A DNA stretch of 64,000 nt. Origin: Phormidesmis priestleyi ULC007. Its GTDB lineage: Bacteria; Cyanobacteriota; Cyanobacteriia; Leptolyngbyales; Leptolyngbyaceae. The notes below the pieces were generated by a model. That model saw only the letters and a list, made by a program, of their open reading frames with translations. It did no database searches and was not told the origin of the DNA. The stretch lies in assembly GCF_001895925.1 (NCBI RefSeq), contig NZ_MPPI01000012.1, positions 62,001-126,000 on the forward strand, given 5' to 3'. Positions within the stretch are counted from its first letter, which is position 1. Each line of letters starts with the position of its first letter. Of the stretch, positions 1 to 8,387 are shown one piece after another. A program made the position numbers and the translations under genes.

Positions 1-97
1 TGCCGCTTTGCGAGAAAGTCCGGGTGCGCTCAGAAGAACCTTGAAGAATATCTCTGGAGTAGACTGCGTGTTAAGTTTCGACAAAGGTAATGGTTGA
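1..97 (+). CDS. Possible 3' tail of an upstream gene (partial)
   Basis: The second forward frame is open from the window edge to a TGA at 95-97 and reads naturally, ending in VDCVLSFDKGNG. The first frame is also open, to a TAA at 88-90. Either could be the end of a gene whose body lies outside the window. No domain can be recognised from about 31 codons. The remaining bases up to the peptidase start show nothing else convincing. Confidence 0.3.
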   Translation, partial: AALRESPGALRRTLKNISGVDCVLSFDKGNG

Positions 98-215
98 AAT
101 ATTATGATCTAAGCGATCGTTCTCGCAGGGCAGGTAAACTGGAACCTGGCAACGAGCATTCTCGACAAGTGTCACATTACACCAGCGCAGCAAGCAATTC
201 GTGAGGAGATTGATC

Positions 216-1340
216 ATGACTCAGCAACCCAACGTGACCCGCCAGAAAACTTTTTGGGGGCAACGTTTTTTAATCAGGCGGTTGAGTTACTTGAGCGGAG
301 TTGGCATTTTGGGCAGTGGGGCAGCGATCGCTCAAGCTCCGTCTAATGTGCCCCCGGTGATCATTTCGGCTCCGTCAAGCTCTCAGTCTGCGTCGCCAGC
401 AAGTGCCCTATCAAACGAGAGATTGTCATCTACGACCCTCGGTGCTGCTGCCCTAGCCCTGCCCGAACGTTCAGCCCCTGCCGATCAAGTGCAAATCGAC
501 GTGCAGCCTACCCAAACTTCTCCTGCTGTGACCCCGCCTTCAGAATCGTATGAGGCACCTAGCACGATCGTGATTACAAATCGCTCGTCGGGCTGTGAGA
601 TCACGCTCAATCAAGGACAGGCGATCGCAGATGGATCATGTGGCAGTCAACGCCCAGTTGCAAGCGCATCGGTTCGGAGGAACATCGGAGCGATCGGGGG
701 CGAGGTCGAGTCTGTGCAAGTGAGCGCGACTCCAACTATTAGAAGTTTCTCTAGCAGCCCAGAGGCGAGTGTAACGACTGCCGCCGCACCTGCCTACAGC
801 TTTGTGAAAGACTACTATAACCGCACAATTCGCCCCTTAGGTCGCCCAGGGAATGGAAATCTACGGCTGATGTTCCCGCTCTCGATCCCGGTTGAGATCA
901 CGTCAATTTTTGGCTGGCGAATTCACCCAATCAGTGGCGATGCTCGCTTTCACGCTGGCACAGATTTGGGCGCGCCGATGGGGACTCCCGTTTTAGCAGC
1001 GCTGGCAGGTCGAGTGGTTTTAGCAGACTTTTTTGGCGGCTATGGGTTAGCGATCGCCCTCGAACACGACAACGGCAAGCAGCAAACGCTTTATGGGCAC
1101 CTCTCAGAGATCTTTGTCAAACCGGGCGAAGCCGTCAAACAAGGCACCGTGATCGCACGGAGCGGCAGCACTGGCAACTCTACGGGGCCTCACCTGCACT
1201 TTGAGTTTAGACAACTGACGACCGAAGGCTGGGTCGCTCAAGATCCAGGGGTGCAGCTAGAGTCTGCGCTGGCTCAGTTGGTGAAGTCGCTCCAAACGGC
1301 TCAAAAGGCACCCGTTCAACCAAGCAACGGCAAATCTTAG
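216..1340 (+). CDS. M23 family metallopeptidase (LytM/NlpD-type), secreted
   Basis: Predicted zinc peptidase acting on peptidoglycan cross-bridges in the periplasm, or a catalytically related envelope regulator. The ATG at 216 is preferred because GAGGAG lies just upstream; a GTG at 201 in the same frame would swallow that ribosome site. The 374-residue product starts with a basic stretch and a hydrophobic segment (YLSGVGILGSGAAIAQA), which looks like a signal peptide. A long Pro/Ser/Ala-rich linker follows, to about residue 200. The C-terminal M23 domain (about 225-345) keeps the zinc ligands: H and D in FHAGTDLG (about 246-250) and HLH near 326-328. The GWRIHPISG lead-in is typical of the family. 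Family is confident; the exact substrate is not visible. Confidence 0.9.
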   Translation: MTQQPNVTRQKTFWGQRFLIRRLSYLSGVGILGSGAAIAQAPSNVPPVIISAPSSSQSASPASALSNERLSSTTLGAAALALPERSAPADQVQIDVQPTQTSPAVTPPSESYEAPSTIVITNRSSGCEITLNQGQAIADGSCGSQRPVASASVRRNIGAIGGEVESVQVSATPTIRSFSSSPEASVTTAAAPAYSFVKDYYNRTIRPLGRPGNGNLRLMFPLSIPVEITSIFGWRIHPISGDARFHAGTDLGAPMGTPVLAALAGRVVLADFFGGYGLAIALEHDNGKQQTLYGHLSEIFVKPGEAVKQGTVIARSGSTGNSTGPHLHFEFRQLTTEGWVAQDPGVQLESALAQLVKSLQTAQKAPVQPSNGKS

Positions 1341-1387
1341 AGCAGACTTGGCGATCGCGCATTCACCAAACAACTTTCTATCCTGAA

Positions 1388-1672
1388 ATGAAAACTATCG
1401 AAACGATCGCGCATGTTGCTCCAGATGGAAAGCTGACGCTCCAGCTACCTGCTGACATTCCCCCAGGCGATCACAAAATTGTCCTTGTGATTGACGAAGT
1501 GCCGATGTCTCAAACTGAATCCTCAAAAGAAAGGAGTAATGCTTGGAATGTTCTCAAGAAATATGCAGGAACCGTGAAGGATCTGCCGGAAGATTGGGCG
1601 ATCGAGCATGATCATTATCTCTATGGCATACCCAGGCGCAACTCTCAAGAACCTTCAATGCAGCATTTTTAA
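1388..1672 (+). CDS. Antitoxin-like small protein, no toxin partner beside it
   Basis: A 94-residue protein starting MKTIETIAHVAPDGKLTLQL, with the VAPDGKLTLQLPADIPPGDHK strand pattern of a small cyanobacterial family usually annotated as the antitoxin of PIN- or BrnT-type toxins. The end HDHYLYG is also typical of that family. In such pairs a toxin gene normally follows within a few bases. Here the frame runs on for 14 residues after the usual end and is followed immediately by ribE on the other strand. It is therefore either a solitary antitoxin or the survivor of a decayed pair. The gene lies 47 bp after the peptidase gene. Toxin-antitoxin function is inferred from family resemblance only. 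Confidence 0.6.
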   Translation: MKTIETIAHVAPDGKLTLQLPADIPPGDHKIVLVIDEVPMSQTESSKERSNAWNVLKKYAGTVKDLPEDWAIEHDHYLYGIPRRNSQEPSMQHF

Positions 1673-1677
1673 TGAAT

Positions 1678-2358
1678 TTACAGATAGCCATGTTCCGCTA
1701 AAAAATCGGGACTGAGGACAGCAGGAGAACCGATCGCGATTTCCCCATGACTGGCAGAACCCGATCGTAGAAACTTCTCAACATACTTACCCAAAATATC
1801 GCCCTCTAAATTCACCCAACTGCCTGGGCTGAGGTGACAAAGGTTGGTTTCCTCATAGGTGTGCGGGATCACTGCGACCGTGAACCAAGATCCAGCCGGA
1901 TCACAGTTAGCAACGGTCAAACTAATGCCGTTAATCGCCACACTTCCTTTGGGGAGAATGTAGCGGGCAACTCGCTGACTCGCGGTCGTAAACGTCATTT
2001 CCCAAGAGCTTGCGGTCTGCACTGCCGATTTGAGCATTCCTGTACCGTCAATGTGCCCTGTGACAAAGTGACCGCCCAACTTGCTGCCAACACGCAAAGA
2101 GGTTTCGAGGTTGACACGCTTATTGCCAGTGTTCTGAGACAACGTGGTGCGCTCCGTCGTTTCAGGAGAGACAACTGCCACAAACCCCGATCCCAAAATC
2201 GCAGTCACGGTGAGGCAAACCCCGTCAACGGCAACACTATCGCCGATCGCTAAGTCTTTCAAAACTAGGGGGGCCGTGGAGTTTGAGCAAGCAATCTGAA
2301 GATGTTCAGATCCTAAAGTTTGAAGGGTGCCAACGGTTTGAATTAGTCCTGTAAACAC
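1678..2358 (-). CDS. ribE: Riboflavin synthase, alpha chain
   Basis: Catalyses dismutation of two 6,7-dimethyl-8-ribityllumazine molecules to riboflavin, the last step of vitamin B2 synthesis in the cytosol. The 226-residue length is normal. The N-terminal signature MFTGLIQTVGTL and two internally repeated lumazine-binding barrels are visible (about 1-97 and 98-195). Each carries the expected substrate-loop pattern, GDSVAVDGVCLTV and KGSVAINGISLTV. It stands alone and converges with the antitoxin-like gene, with 5 bp between the stops. I see no FMN riboswitch in the 318 bp upstream. The symbol ribE follows bacterial usage; some annotations call it ribC. Confidence 0.96.
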   Translation of the reverse strand: MFTGLIQTVGTLQTLGSEHLQIACSNSTAPLVLKDLAIGDSVAVDGVCLTVTAILGSGFVAVVSPETTERTTLSQNTGNKRVNLETSLRVGSKLGGHFVTGHIDGTGMLKSAVQTASSWEMTFTTASQRVARYILPKGSVAINGISLTVANCDPAGSWFTVAVIPHTYEETNLCHLSPGSWVNLEGDILGKYVEKFLRSGSASHGEIAIGSPAVLSPDFLAEHGYL

Positions 2359-2676
2359 GATTCTTAAAGGGGTGTAAAGGATCAGGATTTTAGCAATAAT
2401 CTACGATGGAGCTTTAGCGGCGAAAGGCTAGAGTCAAGGATTCAGAATTTAGATTAGAATTAATCTTTTTTAGAAACTTGATGAAATGAAGAAGTCTGCT
2501 TTATTTTGTCAAATTCTGAGGCGGATCATTTAGGATCAGGGCAGAGATCAGGGCATACTTAGTATTGCATCCCTGTTTGAGTGTTCCCAAAGCGGGTGTG
2601 CTAGATAGTTGGCTGACTTTGTATTATTCACGAATCTAACGTTTCTCTCGCTTCAAGTGTTCTAGAGGCTATACCG
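2359..2676. other. Intergenic region between divergent ribE and the BFN gene
   Basis: 318 bp without a credible reading frame. It must carry the promoters of two divergent genes, but I cannot fix -35/-10 boxes with confidence. No riboswitch-like structure or repeat stands out. Confidence 0.5.
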
Positions 2677-3183
2677 ATGATTGAAATGAAGGTCGCTGGA
2701 ATCGCATTAGACGCGGCAACCCGCAGCCCGATCGTACTCCTCAAAGATGGGACTGACCGCCGAGCGCTGCCGATCTATATCGGGCAAGACCAGGCAAAAG
2801 CCATCATCAGCGCTCTAGAAAACCAGACACCGCCGCGTCCTCTCACCCATGATCTATTTGTCAACTTGATGGAGTCGTGGGAGATGACCCTAGAGCGAAT
2901 CGTTATTCACTCTTTACAAGATAATACGTTTTATGCGGTGCTGATTGTGAACCAAGGGGAAGCGAAGCGAGAAATTGATGCTCGTCCTAGCGATGCGATC
3001 GCGATCGCCATTCGCACCAATAGCCCCATTTGGGTCATGGAAGAAGTCATTGCTGACGCTTCAATTCCAGTCGATCGCGATGCCGATGAAGCCGAGCGCA
3101 GAGCTTTCCGCGAGTTTCTCGACCAACTTAGCCCCGAAGACTTTAGCCAACGGGGACGATTTAGCAGTGGCGAGGCGCAGTAG
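2677..3183 (+). CDS. Bifunctional nuclease (BFN, DUF151) domain protein
   Basis: A 168-residue protein made almost entirely of one BFN/DUF151 domain. Recognisable are MIEMKVAGIALDAATRSPIV, the strand LPIYIGQDQAKAI, and the conserved DARPSDAIAIAIR near residue 105. Plant members have reported DNase and RNase activity; bacterial members are often annotated bifunctional nuclease without proof. This is the common cyanobacterial form and has no extra domain apart from a short acidic/arginine tail (about 135-168). It precedes the aldo/keto reductase gene on the same strand, separated by two copies of a small palindrome. Assignment of the family is firm; biochemical activity is not established by the sequence. 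Confidence 0.9.
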   Translation: MIEMKVAGIALDAATRSPIVLLKDGTDRRALPIYIGQDQAKAIISALENQTPPRPLTHDLFVNLMESWEMTLERIVIHSLQDNTFYAVLIVNQGEAKREIDARPSDAIAIAIRTNSPIWVMEEVIADASIPVDRDADEAERRAFREFLDQLSPEDFSQRGRFSSGEAQ

Positions 3184-3255
3184 ACCAAAACCTCCGAGGT
3201 TTAAGCCACTCTGTCGGTCACGATGCTTGATTCTTGGTTAAAACCTCCGAGGTTT
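3184..3255. repeat. Two copies of the palindrome AAAACCTCCGAGGTTT
   Basis: AAAACCTCCGAGGTTT occurs at about 3185-3200 and again at about 3239-3254, 53 bp apart. Each is an inverted repeat (AAACCTC / GAGGTTT around one C). The pair fills the space between the BFN gene and the aldo/keto reductase start. They could form hairpins in a read-through transcript; no T-run follows, so terminator function is not supported. Confidence 0.8.
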
Positions 3256-3266
3256 GCGTAAGTCCT

Positions 3267-4388
3267 GTGAGTTATCGTCGCTTTGGTCAAACCAATCTTT
3301 CTCTGTCGGTCTTCTCACTGGGAATGATGCGCTGTTTGGCATCTGAAGACGTTGCCGAACAAACGGTTAGACGCGCGATCGCGCTAGGAATTAATCACTT
3401 AGAAACCGCTAGAGGCTATGGCAAAAGTGAGCAGTTTTTAGGGGCGGCATTGCAAAATGGGCTGACTCGATCGCAGCTTTACATCACCACAAAAATTGCT
3501 CCAACTCCCGATGCAGAGACGATGGAGCGTGCGATCGACGAGTCGTTACAGCGATTAAAGGTTGATTATCTAGACACCCTCGCCATTCACGGCTTAAACA
3601 CCTGGGAGCATCTGGCCTGGGTAGAAGCTGAAAATGGCTGTATGCAAGCAGTGCGGCAAGCGATGGCAGACGGACGGGTTCGTCATGTCGGGTTTTCAAC
3701 TCACGGATTTTTAGATGTGATTTTGGCCGCGATCGCCACCAATTTTTTCGAGTTTGTCAACCTGCACTACTCGTTGTTTTTTCAACGTAATCAGGCAGCG
3801 ATCGAGCTTGCCGCTCAGAAAGACATGGGCGTGTTTATCATCTCTCCTGCCGATAAAGCCGGGTTACTTTACACTCCTCCGCAAACGCTGATTGACCTTT
3901 GTGCGCCCTTTTCCCCGTTGGAGTTGAACTATCGATTTCTTCTCAGCAATCCGGCGATCACGACTCTTAGCGTCGGAGCCGCTAACCCAACAGAACTCGA
4001 TCTACCACTGATGAAGGCAACTCAGTTTCTAGAGGCTGAAGCAGCTAGCGCACTAGCCCGTCTGCAAACCCAGCAAGCCCAGACCCTCAAAACTGATTTG
4101 TGCAGCCAGTGTTATGCCTGTTTGCCTTGCCCAGAAGGGATTCATATACCAGAAGTTTTGCGATTGCGAAACTTGACGATCGCCTACGACATGACTCGCT
4201 TTGGTGAATATCGCTACCGGATGTTTGAAAATGCAGGGCACTGGTTTCCGGGTAACAAAGCAAATCGGTGTAATGACTGTGGCGACTGTCTGCCGCGCTG
4301 TCCAGAAAATTTGGATATTCCGACGCTTTTAAGAGATGCTCATCAGCGATTAAATGGCAAACCAGGACGGCGGTTGTGGCAAGACTGA
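3267..4388 (+). CDS. Aldo/keto reductase with C-terminal 4Fe-4S domain
   Basis: Predicted NAD(P)H-dependent oxidoreductase with an aldo/keto reductase barrel (about 1-265) followed by a ferredoxin-like segment. The barrel start SYRRFGQTNLSLSVFSLG matches the family, so I place the start at GTG 3267; a TTG at 3234 would add 11 residues read through the upstream palindrome. Two cysteine clusters near the C-terminus, CSQCYACLPCP and CNDCGDCLPRCP, would bind two iron-sulfur clusters. This architecture is common in cyanobacteria and anaerobes; the substrate is unknown. The stop lies 1 bp from the stop of the convergent membrane-protein gene. Confidence 0.9.
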   Translation: MSYRRFGQTNLSLSVFSLGMMRCLASEDVAEQTVRRAIALGINHLETARGYGKSEQFLGAALQNGLTRSQLYITTKIAPTPDAETMERAIDESLQRLKVDYLDTLAIHGLNTWEHLAWVEAENGCMQAVRQAMADGRVRHVGFSTHGFLDVILAAIATNFFEFVNLHYSLFFQRNQAAIELAAQKDMGVFIISPADKAGLLYTPPQTLIDLCAPFSPLELNYRFLLSNPAITTLSVGAANPTELDLPLMKATQFLEAEAASALARLQTQQAQTLKTDLCSQCYACLPCPEGIHIPEVLRLRNLTIAYDMTRFGEYRYRMFENAGHWFPGNKANRCNDCGDCLPRCPENLDIPTLLRDAHQRLNGKPGRRLWQD

Positions 4389-4389
4389 C

Positions 4390-4806
4390 CTACCGCCAAT
4401 AGGGTCGTCCTTTCCAAAAGACTCCGACGACAACTCCGATTAGCGAGACCACATTGACCTCAGGAACCATTGCAGTGGGAAACGGCACAAACGATTTAAG
4501 AAGCAGCCATAACGCCACACAGGGAATGAGGGCCCATAACGTCGAATTTGTGATCATCACCTGGCGAAACCAGCGTTCTAAAACCGCGACAGCGAGTGCT
4601 CCAATCCCAAGGGGAACGGCGAGTTCGATCAGCACCCCGATCGGGGAACTCAGCATCTTAGTCAAAAGATTCGAGATCACAGGCACTGAGGCAGCCGTCT
4701 GCGTAAGGAGAACATCAAAGGCGATCGCAATCAAAACCGTAATTAAGGAAATCTGGAGTAAGGAGATCCACGGAAGAAATTTTAAGCGGCGGAGAGGGTC
4801 ATTCAT
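4390..4806 (-). CDS. Small integral membrane protein, unknown function
   Basis: A 138-residue protein with about four hydrophobic segments: around 12-33 (WISLLQISLITVLIAIAFDV), 55-75, 86-105 and 115-130. The N-terminus is short and basic (MNDPLRRLKF) and the end is GRPYWR. I do not recognise a named family. It stands alone, converging with the aldo/keto reductase gene. Low polar content and absence of charged motifs give no hint of catalysis or transport. Confidence 0.7.
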   Translation of the reverse strand: MNDPLRRLKFLPWISLLQISLITVLIAIAFDVLLTQTAASVPVISNLLTKMLSSPIGVLIELAVPLGIGALAVAVLERWFRQVMITNSTLWALIPCVALWLLLKSFVPFPTAMVPEVNVVSLIGVVVGVFWKGRPYWR

Positions 4807-5011
4807 GGCAATTGATTAAAGAAGTTGACGATTAGCTCATGCACTTTTTATACCAGCGATTTAGAACAGAAATAGGGTGACATTCTAAAATCAGTCTTAA
4901 ACTAAAGATAGGCACCCATCGATCTCCTGACTATGATGGGGAGGGCAATCGCGAGATCCTTGTCCGCTACAGTTCTACACGAGTTTTGAGCGCATGAATC
5001 AAGGTGAGGCA

Positions 5012-5749
5012 ATGCAACAACCGTTCCAAACACCAATAGCCTGGTCACAAACGCTGATCGGAGTCAGTTTGCTCTGGGTCACGATCGGGGCAAGTGAGAA
5101 AGCAATTTCCGCAGAAGTTCCTCCTAGTGTCACCGCACATTTATCTACTCAAGCTGCCCTACAGCCCTCTTTAGAACCCCTTAATCTCAGTCAAGCCCAG
5201 CAGGGTAGGTGTGGCGCATCATCTACTTTGGGTGTGACAGATCAATCGATTTCTCAATACAATCTCACAGTTCCTAGCTTTTGGTGGACGCGAGATCAAA
5301 TCTCGGCTCAACCTCAATTTGGCAGCAAATTGCTAGATAGCTGGCTCGCCTGCCCTGGTCAAACTGATGGTGCCAGCAGAGTTGATTTTATCGTCAATCA
5401 ACAAGTGTGGAGTCTATTAGATTATTTAGACCGCTATGGGGTTGTTCAGCAGCTTGGCAAAGTTGCTAGGGGCTTTAGCTACAATACGCGCATCTTTAAC
5501 CGCCAAGGAGGGCTGTTAGCCGCCTACACCTGCAATTTTGCATCCAATAACGGGGTTGCGACAAGGGAACTCACTGATAGACAGCGTGGGGTGAAAGTCG
5601 CTTCAGCCGACTTATCCAATCCTTCACCTTTGGCTTCTGCGATCGTTTGCAATCTGGCTCTCGACTCTGGTGGCAGAGCGGGGCTTCGAGGTCGCCCTAG
5701 CCCGCTTGACGGACTTTCTCCCAGAGGTTCTGGTACGATTCAACCGTAG
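5012..5749 (+). CDS. Secreted hypothetical protein
   Basis: Unknown function. ATG 5012 is chosen because AAGGTGAGG sits 5-6 bases upstream; an earlier ATG at 4994 lacks a ribosome site. The 245-residue product begins with a hydrophobic segment (TLIGVSLLWVTIGASEKAISA) that looks like a signal peptide. The mature part has a compact central block rich in aromatic residues (FWWTRDQISAQPQFGSKLLD) and two or three cysteines that could form disulfides. The last 53 bp overlap, tail to tail, the end of the solute-binding-protein gene on the other strand. A run of Gly/Arg/Pro at the end (GGRAGLRGRPSPLDGLSPRG) lies in that overlap, so the true family C-terminus may end earlier. Confidence 0.65.
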   Translation: MQQPFQTPIAWSQTLIGVSLLWVTIGASEKAISAEVPPSVTAHLSTQAALQPSLEPLNLSQAQQGRCGASSTLGVTDQSISQYNLTVPSFWWTRDQISAQPQFGSKLLDSWLACPGQTDGASRVDFIVNQQVWSLLDYLDRYGVVQQLGKVARGFSYNTRIFNRQGGLLAAYTCNFASNNGVATRELTDRQRGVKVASADLSNPSPLASAIVCNLALDSGGRAGLRGRPSPLDGLSPRGSGTIQP

Positions 5750-6878
5750 ATCTAGGCAGGGGTCGTAGAAACTCACTGCGATCGAGCAACACCTGCGACG
5801 GCAGTAATAAAGAATTTTTTTGTAACTCTTCGGGAAACGTCGCTACATCGAGAGCATTAAGCATCGGAGATGCCGCATCACTCAGTAAAGAAAGCTGAGG
5901 CGCAATTTCGGAAGTCCAGCAGAAGTTGATCCACTGTGAGAGCAGCGTTTGTGTCGCTGGTGCTGACTGACTGGCAACTGGATGAACCCATAAATCTGAC
6001 CACAGTGCCGTCCCCGATTTGGGAAAGACCGCTCCGATCGGTTGATTTCGCTGCATTAACGGCAATGCGTCAGTAGACCACCCCACTGCCACCCAGGTAT
6101 CTCCTAACAGCAACGGTTGCAGATAATTATCAGAACTGTAGAACTTGACTTGCTGATGCAGCGATCGCAGTTCAGTTTCTAACGAAGGAACGGTTTTAAG
6201 GTCGATCGTGTTGTAAGACTTGCCTAACCGCTTTAGGGTCAGACCGATGACTTCTCGTGGCTGGTCGAGCAAAGAAATGTGTCCTCGCAGATCGTCTCGC
6301 CACAGATCACTCCAATCAGTCGGGGGCTGAAGATTTTTTTCGCGAAAGAGATCGGTGCGATAGAGAATGACGGTGCTGCCCCAACGGTAGGGAGCCGCCC
6401 AAACCGCACCCTTAGGGTCAGGCAAACCTTGCTGATTGCGAGTCACGATCGTTCGCCACTTAGCGGGCATCTGTTGCCACTGCTGCCACAAACTTGGGTC
6501 AAGGGGCTGAATTAGCTTTTGCTGAATTGCGGTTGCCAACCAAAAATCGCCTAAAGTGACCAGATCGGCGGGGTTCTCTGCTGAGGGTTGGCTCAAAAAA
6601 GGAATCTCGATCGGCGATCGCTGAGGCGGTGGCTGATTTCTAGGTTGCTTCCAAGTTTGCAGGAGCGTAAACAGCGCTTGCAGTTGAGATTCTGGTTTGA
6701 AATCTAGGTTGACCGACTGTCCTGGCAAGCTTTTACGAAACGCACCGACTAGCTGCGCGGGCACCGAGTTTTTCAGCAGTCTGATCGTCAGCGCTGCCTG
6801 ATCTTGACGATTACACCCAGTCAATAGTGTTCCTAGCGCCAGCGCTCCTGCCCCGGTCAAAAACGATCGTCGCTCCAT
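5697..6878 (-). CDS. Periplasmic solute-binding lipoprotein (PotD-like)
   Basis: Predicted ligand-binding protein of the extracellular family 1/PotD type, anchored outside the cytoplasmic membrane. The ATG at 6878 gives MERRSFLTGAGALALGTLL followed by TGC, combining a twin-arginine-like n-region (RRSFLTG) with a lipobox (LTGC). Body features such as DLVTLGDFWLATAIQQKLI and GAVWAAPYRWGSTVILYRTD are typical of the polyamine/iron-type binding fold. No permease or ATPase gene is adjacent, so the transporter partner must be elsewhere or absent. It starts 15 bp after the phycobilin lyase stop and is probably co-transcribed with it. Ligand unknown. Confidence 0.85.
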   Translation of the reverse strand: MERRSFLTGAGALALGTLLTGCNRQDQAALTIRLLKNSVPAQLVGAFRKSLPGQSVNLDFKPESQLQALFTLLQTWKQPRNQPPPQRSPIEIPFLSQPSAENPADLVTLGDFWLATAIQQKLIQPLDPSLWQQWQQMPAKWRTIVTRNQQGLPDPKGAVWAAPYRWGSTVILYRTDLFREKNLQPPTDWSDLWRDDLRGHISLLDQPREVIGLTLKRLGKSYNTIDLKTVPSLETELRSLHQQVKFYSSDNYLQPLLLGDTWVAVGWSTDALPLMQRNQPIGAVFPKSGTALWSDLWVHPVASQSAPATQTLLSQWINFCWTSEIAPQLSLLSDAASPMLNALDVATFPEELQKNSLLLPSQVLLDRSEFLRPLPRSTVESYQNLWEKVRQAG

Positions 6879-6893
6879 CAATTTCAATTTCCC

Positions 6894-7523
6894 CTACTTT
6901 TTCTTCTCGACCCCAAACCCGACCAGCGTAATCACCGAAGGAACCTTGCCTTCGTCTCGTTGATAGGTGACGATCGTCCGCAGTCGCAAATTGGGAGAGA
7001 GTAGTCGCATCTGATCAACCGCCACCGATCGCTTGTAGTGAGTCGTCATTTCTAGCGTCTGGCGCGTGGGTTGATAGGTAAAGCGACCTGCGATCGACCC
7101 AGATTCTGAGTAGCCTTCATCTCGCAAATAAAAGCCTTGAATCACTTCACCGTCAGTTACCTCAGCCGCCAGAGGAAGGGGCAGGTTTGGGGTTGACTTG
7201 ATCGAAGCAACAGAGCGATCAGGCACAAACAAAGCGTTGAGATTCATCGCCACCCGTTCGTCCTTGTCAGACACTGTGTTGAAGGCGATCGCGAATCCAG
7301 AAAATGGTTCCTCTGCTTCTGCTGATCGAGAAAAATCAACCTGCAAAGAATCTGAAGATTGACTCACAGAATTTAGAATGCGCTGTTTTTCTTCCTCAGT
7401 CAGCGCATTCACTTGAAACTCGGTGTAAGACCGCTCAATCTCGCCAGTTTGAACAAAATGATAGGTTCTTTCTGTAGTCCAAAACCCAGCGCAGACTGAA
7501 AAAAACTCTTGAAGGGTTAGCAT
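6894..7523 (-). CDS. Phycobiliprotein lyase, CpcS/CpeS family
   Basis: Predicted chromophore lyase that attaches bilin to cysteine residues of phycobiliprotein subunits, acting in the cytoplasm during antenna assembly. The 209-residue protein starts MLTLQEFFSVCAGFWTTERT, matching the family opening (EFF..CAGxWxSxRT). It ends with the conserved strand SPNLRLRTIVTYQR, corresponding to the family LASPNLRLRTS motif. Which subgroup (S, U or other) cannot be settled by eye, so no symbol is given. It is the first gene of a probable two-gene unit with the solute-binding lipoprotein, an unexpected partner. Confidence 0.85.
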   Translation of the reverse strand: MLTLQEFFSVCAGFWTTERTYHFVQTGEIERSYTEFQVNALTEEEKQRILNSVSQSSDSLQVDFSRSAEAEEPFSGFAIAFNTVSDKDERVAMNLNALFVPDRSVASIKSTPNLPLPLAAEVTDGEVIQGFYLRDEGYSESGSIAGRFTYQPTRQTLEMTTHYKRSVAVDQMRLLSPNLRLRTIVTYQRDEGKVPSVITLVGFGVEKKK

Positions 7524-7978
7524 TCGCTTTATTCAAATTTATCGATCAGTCAGTGTTCTCCACATCTAGCAAAAATAGCTGTCCTGGAGAGCGTTTTAGG
7601 GTAATCACTCTTAGAAGCATAACATCTGATCTGAAAGCCTAGTTTCGCAAAACTCAATCATTTTTTTTGAGACTGATAAAAACCCTGAAGTTTCTATTTC
7701 AAATCGCCTACTTTTTTATTTTTTAGCTTTGAATAAAACTAAGCCTTAATCGTCATCAGTAATCAAAATATCTCTCTTGAATTTAAAGGTAAACTTAGTT
7801 TAATTTTTGTCTTTATAGCTTGGTTTGTAGCCTCTCCCTTAAAGCCACGACTTGATTGTTTCTCTAGTGACATTTTGTCTCCCCATCAAAAGTTAAATGA
7901 TTCAGGACTATCTAGCCTAAACGAATTTCGTTCGCCTAAAATGAGCGGTATTAAAAGTAGGGGTAATTGGGGCAAAAG
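7524..7978. other. AT-rich intergenic region
   Basis: About 455 bp between the divergent lyase and coiled-coil genes, noticeably AT-rich (for example TTTTTTATTTTTTAG near 7710-7725). No reading frame, RNA gene or repeat is recognised. An A/T-rich bidirectional promoter zone is the likely content. Confidence 0.5.
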
Positions 7979-8350
7979 ATGGACACGCTACAGAAGCAAA
8001 TTAATTCAATGAATGGCAAGATTGACGGGCTGCACCAAGTCCTTGAACAGTTAACGGGCAATCTCTCCCAGGTTGTCACCGAGATCAAGTCATCTTCGGG
8101 CAATGGCAGTAGCTTTTCATCGTTTGGAGGCAGTTCGGGGCGCTATTATCAAAGCCCTCGCAGCACTGACCCATTGATGGAACACAAAGATGTTTTAGCC
8201 GATAGCCACGCCTCTGAGTCTTCTATGCAGGGCGGCGAAAAAGCGCTTTCTCCAGAGGTTCAGATTCAGCGACTGACCGCGCAACTAACGGCTGCTTACA
8301 ATCGCATTGCGGCGCTGGAAGAACAACTTTTAGCACAACGAGTTCACTAA
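7979..8350 (+). CDS. Small coiled-coil protein, unknown function
   Basis: ATG 7979 gives a 123-residue protein; a TTG 12 bases upstream is possible. AGGGG lies about 13 bases before the ATG. Residues 1-40 (MDTLQKQINSMNGKIDGLHQ) have heptad spacing of a coiled coil. A Ser/Gly-rich flexible stretch follows (SSGNGSSFSSFGGSSGRYY), and a second helix near the C-terminus (QRLTAQLTAAYNRIAALEEQ) is also coiled-coil-like. The two-helix plus linker design suggests a scaffold or oligomerisation adaptor, but I know no family. It converges with the CobT-like gene. Confidence 0.65.
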   Translation: MDTLQKQINSMNGKIDGLHQVLEQLTGNLSQVVTEIKSSSGNGSSFSSFGGSSGRYYQSPRSTDPLMEHKDVLADSHASESSMQGGEKALSPEVQIQRLTAQLTAAYNRIAALEEQLLAQRVH

Positions 8351-8387
8351 AAAAAGGGTGAAGGGTGAAACCGAAAGATTCGTGTCC

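Noticed and set aside
1-40. GAGAAAGTCCGGGTGCGC resembles the start of RNase P RNA
   Set aside because: The RNA would run about 400 bases into the M23 peptidase gene and the later conserved blocks are absent.
1834-2253. 139-residue plus-strand frame within ribE
   Set aside because: Lies wholly inside a well-supported gene on the other strand and has no family resemblance.
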